Positions 27,021-40,461 of a stretch of DNA of 64,000 bases are shown here, piece by piece. Within the stretch, counting starts at the first letter, position 1. Every line of letters starts with the position of its first letter. A program made the translations under genes and the position numbers. Source of the stretch: Adiantum capillus-veneris (lineage: Eukaryota; Streptophyta; Polypodiopsida; Polypodiales; Pteridaceae); NCBI GenBank assembly GCA_014529385.2, contig CM043944.1, forward strand, positions 49,211,768 to 49,275,767. The letters are read 5' to 3'. The notes under the pieces were generated by a model, which did not search any database, was not told where the DNA came from, and saw only the letters and a program-made list of their open reading frames with translations.

Positions 27021-28050
27021 TGAAGCATGGCTCTTGGTTGGATTTGCATTCCATAGCCAAGAGTGTTGGTGTAGCCTCTCAACTTCTCTACTAGCTTGGA
27101 GAAGGAGATGGAGCTCTTGCACTTCACACAATAAGAGTGTGTGTGAGTGTGTGTGGGAGAGTATACCTCCCAAGCTAGTCCCCCTTCTTGCTTGGTCGAC
27201 CCCGCCTTGTAGCTCAAGTATGAAGCTCATTGAACCCCTACAAGAATGTCCAATCACATGCAGGATGCATAATAAGCAACAAGGGTAGTCTTGGGACAAG
27301 TGTCCCACTTTCCCCTTTGAGAGAGAGGACTTGATAAATGCAAGAACAATTAATGAAATCTACTAAATTATCATTGGACACCTTGGGAGGCCAACCAATA
27401 GGCTTTAGGCACACCATCAGGGCAACATGAGGAGGAGCTTGACAAGTGTCCTTTTTGCTTTCTTTGTACCAAGCTTGCCTTGTGTGAAGGTGTGTGTGTT
27501 CTCTCTCTAGCCCCCTCTTGTAGGGATTGCACCCTCTCTTGTAGGGATGGGATGTAACTTTTAAAACACCTTACCCTCAAGAACCTTAGTCAACAAGCAT
27601 GACAAAGCACCTCAAGCTTGGGTAGTGTTCCCACAAGCCCCTCAAGCTCCTTGGTCGGCAAGCACAACAAGCACCTCAAGCATCTTAGCCAACAAGAACG
27701 ACAAGCACCTGAAGCACCTTAGTCATCAAGCAAAACAAGCACCTCAAGTTTGGGTCAGGTTCCCACCTCAAGAACAGTCCTAGCTTACCTAAGGTCAAAG
27801 GACTTTTTACACTAAGCTTTGGAGGTCTTCAATGAAGCTAACCCTAAGGTCTTTTAAGCTCCATTGGTTAGCCTTGCTCTTTGACAGACCATCTCTCATT
27901 TGGGCCCCTTTGCCATTAGCCCCATGTTGAGATAGATCTGTAAGCACGTGAATATATTCTAACCCTTGTTCCCGTTTATTCTCCCACATTAAATGATCAT
28001 TTTAATATGAGAAAATCATTTGGGTTGGTTAGATACTAGAATTTATGACA
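27021..28050 (-). repeat. Gypsy-1 LTR, proximal piece
   Basis: On the minus strand it begins TGTCATAAATTCTAG at 28050, matching TGTCATAATAATC at 58273. It stays alignable with about 58273-59300, including GTGTTGRTGTAGSCTC and the paired ATTGG/CCAAT motifs. With 9561-9005 it reconstitutes a 1587-bp LTR. Confidence 0.8.
27578..27775. repeat. Degenerate minisatellite within the LTR
   Basis: Four to five copies of a unit of roughly 45-50 bases around CAACAAGCACCTCAAGC, with variants CAAGCATGACAAAGC and CAAGAACGACAAGC. Gypsy-3 lacks this expansion. Confidence 0.7.
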
Positions 28051-29026
28051 CAAGACCTTCTCAAATTGAGCAAGCGACCCTCTCTCAAGATGTCTCCTCA
28101 GACTTCCCACCTGGGCAAGCACAAAAAACTACAGCCTCTGACCAGAACGAGAAAGACGATGGCCAAGGTGGATGGCCGCAGCCCAATGCACCCTTTGATC
28201 TTATACACAAGAAGAAGGCCAAGGTTCGAAGCTACACCCAGTTTCATCCTTTGAGCCCAAGAAAGAAGTTGAAGGCCAAGATGTGACAAAAAATCCCGCA
28301 TCCTCTAAGCATGGTCTGCTACAACATGCAAAGGACCTCACTTCAACAAACAAAGGCATCAAAATTATGCAAATTGATGCGGAAGAAACCGACGAAGACA
28401 AAGATGAAGATGATGCTATGCTCTTTCACGATACTAGAAAGGTTCTCTTTCCAACAAACAACTCGAGGAGTCTTTGCTTGACATTAATGAGGCATATGAT
28501 CGTGTATCGGTGCTTTTCGATGATGATGATGATGCCAATGAGAAATAAGAAGATGAAATTGAACCCGAAGTTCAAGTCTTTGACCCAGTTGGCTATCCAA
28601 TCATTTCTTTGCTTGACATTAATGAGGCATATGATCGTGTATCGGTGCTTGCCAATGATGATGATGATGATGATGCCAATGAGAAAGAAGAAGATGAACT
28701 TGAACCCGAAGTTCAAGTCTTTGACCCAGGTGGCTATCATGATTGGATCTTTCCTCATGAAGCTACCATGCCACAACCTCGTCAAACCAAGAATTCCCAA
28801 AAGCGTCGGTCATATATCGAGCTTCAAATCCAAGTTCATCCAATTCATGCAATGATCTTCCGTTTCTTTCCATTGAGGGGGAGAAATGGTGATGAGCATT
28901 GTCAAGAAATGAAGATCTATGCCGCAAGGCTTCAAGATCTATGTGCAACAGTCGAACCTAATCAAAGAATGACAACAAACATGTTGCAACACTGGATCAT
29001 TCTCAATGCTATGCTTGACACAGCAT
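28051..29026 (+). pseudogene. Gag-like acidic ORF of an unassigned retroelement
   Basis: This was the target into which Gypsy-1 inserted. One frame reads FEPKKEVEGQDVTKNPASSKHG and MQIDAEETDEDKDEDDAMLF, then two tandem units beginning SLLDINEAYDRVSVL and rich in Asp/Glu, then PHEATMPQPRQTKNSQKRRS, ending ILNAMLDTA at 29026. A stop (TAA) in the first unit replaces a Glu codon of the second. No protease or RT follows before the CT run at 29191. Assignment to gag is an inference from location and composition, not from a recognised domain. Confidence 0.4.
28471..28735 (+). repeat. 135-bp coding tandem duplication
   Basis: Unit 1 (28471-28605) and unit 2 (28606 to about 28735) both begin TCTTTGCTTGACATTAATGA and end in CAAGTCTTTGACCCAG plus a few bases. 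They differ in length of a GAT run and by a few substitutions, so the duplication is recent. Confidence 0.85.
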
Positions 29027-29187
29027 GATGTCGCTCTTGCCACTTTTTTCATCAGGATTTCATGAACCCTCGATAGCCTCTATATCGACTTTGTATCTTT
29101 CCTAATTATGCACCGCACGACGGTCTTCAGACAACCACAAAAAAAGAGTGTATGTGTTTTCTCTAGTCGCACTTAGGCACGTGCACA

Positions 29188-29317
<130 letters not shown>

Positions 29318-29821
29318 GGTCTTGAGTGGGGATCTTGTAAGTCAATACCAATTGTACTATCCACTACCCAAAAATGTACGGGCACATCCAAATGTTTAAT
29401 AATGTACTCAAAACGATAATGAAACTAACAGTTGCGTCTCGTGTGTGTGCTCATCTCTGTGTGCATGTCTCAGCGAGTCCGCATGTGAGGAAGGCTATGA
29501 TTAAGCATGGTAAACCCCATTGATATAGTTCAAACTCATAATTACATTGGAGTGATAGAAAAATTTGACAAAATATTACACAAATTGAGTCATCATCTTT
29601 AAAAAAGATTCCTTCAAAAATTGATCCAGCAATGTCTCTAGCTTCCAGTAGATATCCACCAACCGATAGCTTAACTACATTCTCTTCTTGATGTGGTTCT
29701 ATGTAGATCATGGTCATCTTGATCAATTGTTTAAATACTACTAATTGTTTTGTCACTTCCCTCGAGAGCTATATTGATGGAAGAGATAGAAGTAAGATTT
29801 TTGAGCTTGATCTAGTCATCG

Positions 29822-29991
29822 AGAAGAGGGGGAAAATTCAAATTTGAATCACACTCAACAGCACATTACAATACAAGGGGAAGTTCCTTTTGTAGGCATG
29901 GATAAGGCATATAGCCGTTGTAGGGATAAGATATTTGTGGTGAGGTTTGAACTCCAACTGCTTAGGTGTAAAGTGCAATGCACTTTCCACA
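29822..29991 (-). repeat. Copia 5' LTR, inverted first part
   Basis: Reverse complement matches 35481-35650 (TGTGGAAAGTGCATTGCAC through TTTTCCCCCTCTTCT). The match stops where the remaining LTR part starts at 30514. Confidence 0.85.
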
Positions 29992-30127
29992 CACCCCACT
30001 TTGTTGGCTTTGGCGAAGCGCCACTTGATCAACAGCAGTTTGCAGTACCGGCTTCAAAGAGAGCCAACTGGTGTCGTACCTTTTGTGATCGTTGTAGCTG
30101 CGCCAAATATAGTAGCTAACTTGGGGC

Positions 30128-30247
<120 letters not shown>

Positions 30248-30513
30248 CATGCTGCCTCTATTCAACAAGGTTCCCCCATTTTCCTAAGGATGATGCTTCT
30301 CAAGATGGGCAATTCATTCATCACATCCTATAGATGTAGATAGGATGGTAAAGAAGTTTTGTGTGTCCCTGATGATTTAACGTGGTAGTTAGCTTATAAA
30401 TCTCCTAGATATGTAGAATCTTCATGGTTTTAACCTTTCAAATTATTGACTACATTCCCATAAAAGGATAATTTAAAATTATCAAGATCCTTAGGTTGAG
30501 CATCTAAGTTTAA

Positions 30514-30634
30514 GGTGTTAGCTCCCCCTTTCCTTCTCTCTCACACCTCTCTCCCTTCTCTACCTCCATCTCTTTGTCTATACTCTCTTCCTCTCCTCTC
30601 TCACTCAATCTTCTTTATAGTACTCAAGTTCACA
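30514..30634 (+). repeat. Copia 5' LTR, second part
   Basis: Matches 35652-35772 from GGTGTTAGCTCCCCC to ACTCAAGTTCACA. Confidence 0.9.
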
Positions 30635-30648
30635 TGGTATCAGAGCTC
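30635..30648 (+). other. Copia primer-binding site
   Basis: TGGTATCAGAGCTC directly after the LTR, complementary to initiator tRNA-Met. Confidence 0.9.
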
Positions 30649-30742
30649 AAGAACTTGAGCTCCTAAGTACTCTAAGAGCCTTCTCTCAAAGCAACGGCCT
30701 ATTTTACGCCCATCTCTCACTTCCAAGGTTTACTCGGCTAGC

Positions 30743-31680
30743 ATGACTAGCGCCTTGTCACCTATGGTTGCAACCACCAAGTCTGGGTATTTCTCCATTG
30801 ATAAGCTCAATGGGAACAATTACAATGTGTGGAAGCTGAGAATGGAGCTATATTTGAAGCAACTTAGCATCTAGAAATTGTTTCTGGAGATGAAATAAGA
30901 CTGAGTGAAGACGAGTACACCTCCGACATGGAGCTACACTCGGCATGGGATTCAAGGGACATTATGGCTCAAATGGATATTATACTCCATTGTGAGGATA
31001 GGCAAGTCCAAATGGTGCAGACTCTATCCACCTCTAAGGCTATTTGGGAGTTCTTCAACAACACTTATGAGCACACTGATCTTGTTTATCAAGTCTCCCT
31101 AATCAAGAGGCTTGTATACAATACTATGCAAGAATGCCAATCTGCAGTCAAGTTCCTTGACAATTGGCAGCCACTGTTAGATGAAGTTCTCATCTCTAGA
31201 ATGGGAGATTTCACAGAAATTTCAATGTTTGCTTCTATTGGCGGTTTTACCCGCAAGCTTGAGAGTCTTTGTTACTACTCAAGCCATGTCCCAAATACAA
31301 TTGCAAGGCCTTGTATCCAAAATCCATCAGGAAGAAGCTTTAAGAGATCAGTCTATTGGATCTACTCTAGTGGCTCTAGCCACTCGTATCAATTTCAGAA
31401 AAGGTGGTCCTAACCACCGTTACAACAATTCAAGGCAGTTGCATAAAGATCGTTCTAACCACCCTAGAAATGCACCTTATGGTCAAGTTCAATGCCACAA
31501 CTACAAGAAGTTTGGACAGATTGCCAAGGACTGTAGGTCCAAAACCAAGCATCATGGTGGTAATCATGGAGGATTCAATGGACATAAAGAAAATGGAGGC
31601 TATCATCACAAAGCTCATGCTCATTTCACTAATATTTCAAGCTATGATGGTGATACACACCCTACTTCTATACAACTTTT
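30743..31680 (+). pseudogene. gag: Copia gag
   Basis: ATG 30743 opens MTSALSPMVATTKSGYFSID and LNGNNYNVWKLRMELYLKQ, the usual Copia gag start. A stop follows at LSI[stop]KLF, with several frame changes after it. The zinc knuckle reads CHNYKKFGQIAKDC, lacking the second Cys and the His of the CCHC consensus. Confidence 0.8.
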
Positions 31681-34600
31681 TGTTGCAAGCTTCAGCTCCT
31701 CTAAGCCACATCACAACTCTTCTATCTGGTATCAAGACACTGGAGCTACACATCACATGACATGTCATTTTGATTGGCTTGCACACTACACTCCCCTTCA
31801 ACACCCACTTGAAGTCCTCATTGGGGATAGCAACATTCAACATGCTCAAGGATATGGCACTGTTTCCATTACCCTACCAAATGGCACAATAGCTCACTTA
31901 GACAAGGTATACTATGTACCTGGTCTAAAGCAGAATCTCATCTCCGTAGGAGAGCTCACCTCCAAGGGCATTACACTTTCTTTCACAAATGATAAGTGCA
32001 TCCTGCATACAATCGATACAAATCACAAGCCTTTCTCTATATCTTGCCCCAAGGAAGGACGCTTGTATCCTCTTGGCAGTAGCAAAGTCCAAGCCAAAGC
32101 ACTTTCATCAGTCATCAATTCTTCTAGGCAAGTGGAGACACTTACTTGGCACTACAGGCTAGGACATGTCTCACAACAAGTGCTCAAGGATATGCAGCAG
32201 AAGGAGCTAGTGATGGGTCTACCAACCACAATTACACCAATCACATTTTGTGAAGCAAGTGTATTGGGCAAAGCTAAGCATTTCAAGTTTCCAAGGTCAA
32301 AATCCCATACAACTCAACCTCTTGAGCTAATACACTCGGATTTGTGCGGCCCAATGCAGACACAATCACTCACCGGCAACAAATACTTCCTAATCTTCAT
32401 CGATGACTATACAAGGTACGTACACTCATGTCTATTTCTTGGCAGATAAAGCTACAACATTTATCAAATTTTAGGCATTCAAAGCTGCGGTGGAGACACA
32501 ACTGGATCGAAAGATTAAAGCATTGCGCACAGATAATGGTGGAGAGTACAAAAGCAATGAATTTCAACAATATTGCGTATCAAATGGTATTCAACGGGAA
32601 TTTACAATCCCGGATCACCCTCAGCAAAATGGAGTCGTCGAGCGCAAGAATCGCACTTAGTCGAAGTTGTCCTCTCAATGCTAGCCCTCGCTCGATACTG
32701 CCACCTACATTCAAAATCGAGTCCTCTCATCCGCCAATCCACACAAAAACTGCTTACCAGTTATGGTTCAACCACCTGCCCAACATAACCCATCTCAAAA
32801 TCTTTGTTTCCCCGGTATATCCTCTGCTCACCAGTCCTCAACCCAAATTATCCCCTAAGAGCATCCACACTATCTTCTGCGGATACTGCGACACTCATGG
32901 CGTTAATGCATATCACGTTTACAATTCGACAACCCATAAGTTTTGCTCTCAAGGTCAGTAATCTTATGCGAGTTTCTTCTATTTAATCACCCCGGTGAAG
33001 CCCCGCCCTCATCAACCACTGAGCCTCTTCTCTCTACCCCGGCTCTCCATGGATGCGACCATCCTAAAACCCTTTCAAATCACCCTATGGTCTCTCATGT
33101 GAACACAACCCACAACCAATTAATCAACCCTTCAAGGCATACAAGCTTAAAAACGCATGATGGCGAAATACTCCAGACAACACCAACTGCAACTACATGC
33201 ACACACCCCCAATCACAGGTGCTCATCACGGCACCCTATCCACCAGTGCCACTCATGGGCACTCCCATGCTCCTTCAACAACAACAAAACATCATAAACA
33301 ATAAAAACACACACACATGCTCAGCCCTCTGTATCACGCCAATCGACATCTCATGAGCACCACTTCTCAAGCTCCATTGCGCCATCTCCTGCTCCACACA
33401 CAAACAGCCCCCTACCTCATTCAAAAATGACCCAAAACAGCCCTCATTTCAGCCCCTCAGCTTCTCCTTCATCGCCTCTAAGAATGGCACACTCACCTAT
33501 TGTAGTCTCATCCTCATACTCAACCCCGCTTACTTCTACTACTCGTAGAAACACCATCACTCCCATCAGCATTTCCTCTTCATCCTCAGCCCTCAAGGCA
33601 TCTAATCAACACTCTAATCGACCCTCCAAATCAGCCCCAATGGATGATGAAGGGATCTCGCCTCCCCTTCGCCTTCGAAACCGCTCTCTCAAAGCCATCT
33701 ACGAAGAAACATCCTTCTCCTCATTCTTGATTCAAGAAGAAGAAGACCTCTCCATCCATATCCCTGAACCGCTCGAGGAGAACACACTCTCAGTAGAGAA
33801 CGCCATTGCCTCTCCCAAATGTGAACAATATTGGATTGAAGCCATGAAGGAAGAGCTTCAAGCACATGAAGAAGCTCAAACTTGGACTATCACGCCAAGG
33901 CCAGACGACGCCAATATCATCGGTTGCTAATGGATTCTCAAAAAGGAGCATCATCACAACGATTCTATCGAACGCTACAAAGCAAGGCTTGTCGCGAAGG
34001 GCTATATGCAACAACATGGTACGGATTTCACCAATACTTAATCTCCCGTAATGATCATCACATCATTTCGCATACTTGTTGCATTAGCTGCTTTCTTTGA
34101 CATTCCTCTTCATCACATTGACATTCGCGCTGCCTTTCTACATGGATGGCTAGATGAAGTCATTTATATGGCTCAACCACCCTACTTCTGTTGTGATGAT
34201 CCCACTATCTATGTATGCAAGCTAAATAAGCCTATATACGGTCTGAAGCAGTCTGCACAAAAATGGTTCAAGTGCTTGCATGCTTTTCTTATCAAATGGG
34301 GATGGGTTCAATGCACTTCTAACCCCAATTTATTCTATCATACTCTCTTTCATGGATGGGAATCATTGGTGTTTATGTCGATGACATCCCTATCACTGCT
34401 AGTGATGAGACATATGTCTTACATGTTGTGGAAATGTTCAAGGAAGAATTCCCACTCCATGACAATGGCCCTATGACCTACTTCTTGGGCATAGAGGTCA
34501 ACAGTTGGGATCCGAATGGCAAATTCATCCAGCTCTCACAGCGTAAATACATTGAAGACATATTGGGTGAGTATGGTCTTCTCTCTTCTAATGCACAACT

Positions 34601-35362
34601 CTCTACTCCACTTCTTGTCAAGCATAAATTATTCACATCATCTCTGCCACCATCTGATGATGATACTTACTCTATGTCAAGCTTTCCCTATGCTCGCTTG
34701 ATTGGCGAGTAAAGGTATCTCATTTCATGCACAAGGCTTGACATTAGCTTTACTGGTCATGTATTATCTCGCCATATGAAGGCACCTCATAAATGCCATG
34801 GTCTCGCGCCAAGAGATCACTGCGCTACTTACACCACACTCGCCATCATTCTCTTACCTATTATCGTCAGCACAACTCATCAACACTGCAACTCAAAGGT
34901 TTTGTTGATGCCGATTGGCCTGGGCAAGACCCGAATATGCATAGCATCTCTGGGCATGTATTTCCTCTTGCAAGTGGTGTTATTTCTTGGCGAAGCAAGC
35001 GCCAGACCTCTCTTGCTCTATCATCTGCCGAGGAAAACTATATAGCAGCATCCCTCGCTGCTCGTGAAGCATTGTGGCTTCACCAACTCATAGAAGGACT
35101 GCCATTTCCATGTGCCACTCCTCCAATCATTCTACATTGTGACAATCAGTCAGCAATTGCAATGGCGAAGAGTCCTCAGCTTACAGAGCGCACAAAGCAC
35201 ATCAAGCTCGCGTATCACTTCATCAAGGAGCTAGTAGAAGACAACTTCATCCACCTCAAATACATCTCTACCACAGAGAATGTCGTCGATTTCCTTACCA
35301 AGGCAGTTCCTCCTGAGAAACATATTCTTTGCTCACCAAGAGGCGGTTTGGAAGCTCCCTAG
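31681..35362 (+). pseudogene. pol: Copia pol: protease, integrase, RT, RNase H
   Basis: The protease has WYQDTGATHHMT. Pre-integrase reads LTWHYRLGHVSQQ. Integrase shows IHSDLCGPM and FIDDYTRY, then after a frameshift near 32430 the RTDNGGEYKS and HPQQNGVVERKN region. RT has VPYMAQPP-like IYMAQPPYF, the GLKQSAQKWF core and, after another frameshift near 34380, VYVDDIPI. RNase H has GFVDADWPGQD, SLALSSAEENYIAASLAARE and LHCDNQSAIAMAKSP, ending at 35362. Stops include TAA near 33929 and 34040. These activities would copy and integrate the element, but the frame is broken. Confidence 0.85.
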
Positions 35363-35480
35363 CTTCATCTTCAACAACATTCATTGTATTTCAGCATAGT
35401 TTTATTTTGTATTGCATTTGAGGGGGGATCTCCTCACAAATGCTCTATGCTTTTTGTTATGGTTTCGGTTTGAGGGGGGA

Positions 35481-35772
35481 TGTGGAAAGTGCATTGCACT
35501 TTACACCTAAGCAGTTGGAGTTCAAACCTCACCACAGATATATTATCCCTACAACGGCTATATGTCTTATACATGCCTATAAAAGGAACTCCCCCTTGTA
35601 TTGTAATGTGCAGTTGAGTGTGATTCAAATTTAAATTTTCCCCCTCTTCTTGGTGTTAGCTCCCCCTTCCCTTCTCTCTCACACCTCTCTCCCTTCTCTA
35701 CCTCCATCTCTCTGTCTACTCTCTCTTCCTCTCCTCTCTCACTCTATCTTCTTTATAATACTCAAGTTCACA
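35481..35772 (+). repeat. Copia 3' LTR
   Basis: Begins TGTGGAAAGTGC after the purine tract GAGGGGGGA and ends TTCACA. A TATA-like CCTATAAAAGGAAC lies at about 35577. Confidence 0.9.
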
Positions 35773-37030
35773 AGGGGGTGTTGGATAGATATAGCGGCCC
35801 TTGCCATCATGGCAAGCAACCTCTCCCAGTTCCCCGTCACCTCCCACGAGCCAGAACCGGTTGACCAAAAGATGAGTCAACGCGCAGCCGACACGGTATT
35901 GAACTCAAAACCTTCCCAATGAGAGTCTTGCCCATGCGTGCAAGATGCGAGTAGTAGTATCTCTTTCAGCTTGACGCGCTGGCCCACCCATAAACTGCGT
36001 GACCGGCACACACCTCCACCTACACGGGTGCAAGCACCCCAATACTTAACCATTGCCTTCACAGGGCGGGCATTTCTGATGAGTGGTTGTTCCAGTGGCC
36101 AGATTATTACTTGCCAATTGCTTTGGGCCGCATGAGGGTTGTGATGAAGTGGTATAGGCAAGGTTGTGAGGCACTTGACGTCGGCCTGCTAATTAACTGT
36201 AGATATAGTGCTCATAGAGGAGTTGCTGCATTTCGCGCTTTTTGGTGGAGTATGCGTAGAACGCTTGCAGGCGGTGAATATGTTTACCTGCTAATTGGTT
36301 GTAATTGATTTGCTTTGGTACAAACCTTAATAGGAAATGAACGGCATGGCAGAAGAGATTGATTTGCGTGGTGCTGCAGTACCAGGGGTAGGTTGGCTGG
36401 GCAGAGAGTACAGAGCTTGCGGTAGCCTTCTGGAGAGTTGTTTTGAGTGCAAGCCGATCAGATGGTGTAGTAACTTTGAGAGCCAACCAAGCTGAAGAGG
36501 TGGGCGGATGCATGTCTAAACCGATGAGTCATCCAATCGTTCCAGCATCCCCATCGACAGGTAACTTGAAAACATGGTGGGTAGGTACGTCGCGGGGGTG
36601 GCAAAACTTCTCTGCCAAAAATCTGTAGACGCAGATAAAAACGCTGCAGCTGCGCAATCTGCAGGGAGTTTAAATCCATTACCACCTCATGAACTGGGTT
36701 GTTTGTAGCTGAATGAGATGGATGAATGGCGAGCTGCTGGTACGACGTGGCCCCCATATTGCCGTTGTTACCTCTTGAGTTGCCACAGGTGCAACAGTAG
36801 ATGAAACTGCCATGAGATCTTAGCTATAACTAGAGGTGGTCGACCTAGGTAGCTATTGTAGTAGCTATAGCTATAACTAGACTTAGGTTACATCAGCTAT
36901 ATTATTGTGAAGCGAGAGACCTACAACTTAAAATTACAACTCACACGCCCGACTCCGTGAGGTGGAACATCTCAACCGCATAAAATAGCCCAACCGAGTG
37001 CTGTACAAATCTATATATTACGTGGAGCAA
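35773..37030. other. Intergenic stretch without recognised gene
   Basis: Only short ORFs with no family resemblance. A small cluster of TAGCTATAACTAGA-type repeats lies at about 36820-36890. Confidence 0.5.
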
Positions 37031-37039
37031 GTTTTTCAT

Positions 37040-38036
<997 letters not shown>

Positions 38037-38293
38037 TACACACACAAAGGTGCAGTTGCATGCAGTCATATCATGAAGTGCCCTAGTCTCTCATCCGCAC
38101 CATCAATGCTTAGCTCCAAGTTGTGGCCTCAAGGCCCCTTTTGATTCACTCATGGCCACAGCCTTCTTTGGCAAGTGGGAAATGAGTACGACATTCCCTC
38201 ACATGCTTTGCCCAATCTTCCACCAGATTTTCCCACAACGATATTGCTTTCGATCAGGGCAATGTATCCCCCAAGACTTCCTTTGTTCCATGA

Positions 38294-38297
<4 letters not shown>

Positions 38298-38328
<31 letters not shown>

Positions 38329-38343
38329 ATTTTATAGGTTAAT

Positions 38344-38400
<57 letters not shown>

Positions 38401-38551
38401 TCACAGCTTGATCATTATTAAAGAATTTATCATGCTTGCCTACAAGTCCCATTTTTAACTGTTGGAATTGGGTAGTTGGGTCCTCTTAAGGTGGTCAACT
38501 TTTGTCCCACTAGTGAGAATCAAGCAACCTACTCCTACAACAATGGATGCC

Positions 38552-38625
<74 letters not shown>
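38298..38625. repeat. GA, CT and CA microsatellite cluster
   Basis: GA run 38298-38325, CT then CA at 38347-38401, and CT then CA at 38551-38625. No gene is supported between 37040 and 39870 apart from repeats. Confidence 0.9.
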
Positions 38626-38626
<1 letters not shown>

Positions 38627-38984
38627 TCTTTGTACTTCAACTCTCGTTTTTATCTTTACCTTTGTATAGCAGCACATGGTAAGTAGGTTCTGAAGATCAT
38701 TAGAGGTATGCCCTTGCAATGGTATAGAAAGTATGGTAGTGTTTGATTTTATGGTTTGATCCTCCAATCCCTCAAGCTCAAGGCGCTGTGGCAGCAACAA
38801 AGTAACCCCACATTTGTACAATGTTGTTATGTATATTAAGCTCTTTTTTGTCAAAGATTTGGAGGTAGCCACGCTAAATCTAATGGAATGTTCTTTGGGA
38901 GGGTTTGGTTGAGGCTGTTGAGTACTTAGAACTACTAGCTCACACAAGGTGTTCCACTCAAGCTCTATCACAAGAAGATTTAGA

Positions 38985-39180
38985 AATATTCTCATGTAGG
39001 AAAACGGAGTCTTTTTCAATGCTTTTCATACAATGCATAACATAAGGGGGCCGACGGTCCCCTGCCCCCAGTCGTACCTAGCTAGGTATGTGGTGCCTCC
39101 CTCTCAGAAACTCATGATGTTGAGGTAAGTCACAATGTGAGAATTATTGTGAGAATTTGTCCAAAACTTCTTGTGATAAT
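38985..39180 (-). repeat. Dispersed repeat, inverted partner of 46444-46700
   Basis: The reverse complement shares AGTTTTGGACAAATTC, ATTCTCACATTGTGAC, CATACCTAGCTAGGTA and GGGGGCAGGGGA with 46444-46700. It includes the small palindrome ACCTAGCTAGGT. Confidence 0.65.
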
Positions 39181-39207
39181 CTTCTCTGAACTTATTGAGC
39201 TTTCTCT

Positions 39208-39715
39208 CTAGACCTCCCTCGTCACTATATGGCATGGCTCTGGGCCAGAGGGGATCTAGGGCCCAAATTTGGGGGCGCGAGGCGGCTCTAATCTCGGCTG
39301 TCGGATCACTCAGTGAACTAGGGGTGAACTAGGGGTGGGTGAACTGGGGGTGAACTAAGGGTGAACTAATGGTGAGCTAGGGATGGGTGAACTAAGGGTG
39401 AACTAGGGGCGCCTAAACTAGGGTATGATCATCTGCCATGCCAACATGGACAGCGATGCGCGGTAGCGTGGTGGTAGGGCATTCCTGTGGCAGCCGAGAC
39501 GTCCCAGGTTCGACCCACACCCCGCGAGGCGGGTGAACTAGGAGTGAACTCGGGGCGCCATTCTTGCCCCGAGTTCACCCCTAGTTCACCCTGAGTTCAC
39601 CCCCAATTCACTACGTGATCCGACGGCCGAGATTAAAGCCGCCTCGCGCCCCCAAATTTGGGCCCTAGATCCCCCCTGGCCAAAGCCGTGCCATATAGTG
39701 ACGAGGCTAGACCTC
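39208..39715. mobile_element. MULE-type MITE flanked by a 9-bp target duplication
   Basis: The element 39217-39706 (490 bp) starts CCTCGTCACTATATGGCA and ends in its exact reverse complement. The inverted arms extend beyond 150 bases through GGGCCCAAATTTGGGGGCGC and GATCCGACGGCCGAGAT. Each side is flanked by CTAGACCTC (39208-39216 and 39707-39715), a perfect 9-bp duplication typical of Mutator-like elements. The interior has tandem GTGAACTAGGG units and a tRNA-like core. There is no coding capacity. Confidence 0.85.
39453..39537 (+). other. tRNA-like segment inside the MITE
   Basis: Contains an A-box-like TAGCGTGGTGGTAGGGC and a B-box-like AGGTTCGACCC with tRNA-like spacing, bounded by CGCGG and CCGCG. 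The T stem does not pair well, so it is not a standard tRNA gene. It is more likely a tRNA-derived SINE remnant. Confidence 0.35.
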
Positions 39716-39870
39716 CTCGTTGAGCCTTGCAATTGTTAAATACATTTTCACTCACCCCTATCCAAGCAGGTCGATGTTTCTACAGGTCCATAGCAAGAGC
39801 TACACGATTCTCATAGGTGAATCGCCTGGCAATTTAGTTTAATCAGGTCACCATTTGAGGAGGCAACCTA

Positions 39871-40108
39871 GCATACCTTTTGATTGAGGATCCGACACTC
39901 TTCTAAAAACTCCTCTACGACCATGTGTAGGTAGAATTTGGACTTCTTCTTGTAGGGAACCTTGAAGACGCTTAGCCATTCGGCCATGGGCAGGTCATCC
40001 TCTGTTAGGTCTTTTGGTAACCTCGAGTCAAGGCTTAGCCCGTATTGAGTGTGCAACTCCTCTACTGAGAAGCAAAATCGCCTAAGCTGTGGGTAATCCG
40101 CAACCCCT
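39871..40108 (-). CDS. Possible internal exon of an unrecognised gene
   Basis: A frame with LPMAEWLSVFKVPYKKKSKF and YLHMVVEEFLEECRILNQK ends at AAG|GTATGC and is preceded by an AG site (GATGTTTAG). The text looks protein-like but I do not recognise it, and no neighbouring exons are evident. Confidence 0.3.
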
Positions 40109-40414
40109 AAACATCAGAATAATGCCATATTGTAAGATTTATGCATCCAACTCATATGATTAACAAGCCCAAACCAAGCCAAAATGCACCTTTGTGGCCG
40201 GAATTTGTTTGACTTTGTTTGGGAAGACACATCCATTGCGTCCTACTCTATAGGGAGAAAGGAGTTTTTCTCCACATTCTCCTCTTGAAAAAATTTCCTC
40301 TTGCCCCAGAGAGTGTGGACTTCTTAGGTGTATCCTTTCATAGTGGTTAGAGAAATAGGGCTAAGGTGGAAACAACAAGCAAACATACAGTAGCACTACG
40401 AAGAAACTTTGTAT

Positions 40415-40416
<2 letters not shown>

Positions 40417-40460
<44 letters not shown>
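40417..40460. repeat. Poly-G tract, 44 bases
   Basis: Uninterrupted run of G. The stretch 40461-41400 around it holds no supported gene. Confidence 0.95.

Positions 40461-40461
<1 letters not shown>

Noticed and set aside
27961-28050. Shared start of two divergent gag genes at 28020 and 58300
   Set aside because: The similarity is explained by the first bases of the Gypsy LTR (TGTCATAA...). The gag-like ORF proper starts only after 28050.
31430-31849. Minus-strand and alternate-frame ORFs within the Copia and Gypsy elements
   Set aside because: They overlap recognisable pol domains on the other strand and show no protein family features.
36193-36757. ORFs in the 36.2-36.8 kb stretch as genes
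   Set aside because: Short, low-information translations on both strands without splice logic or family resemblance.
39453-39537. A functional tRNA gene
   Set aside because: Box-like motifs are present but the T stem does not pair and the segment lies within a MITE.
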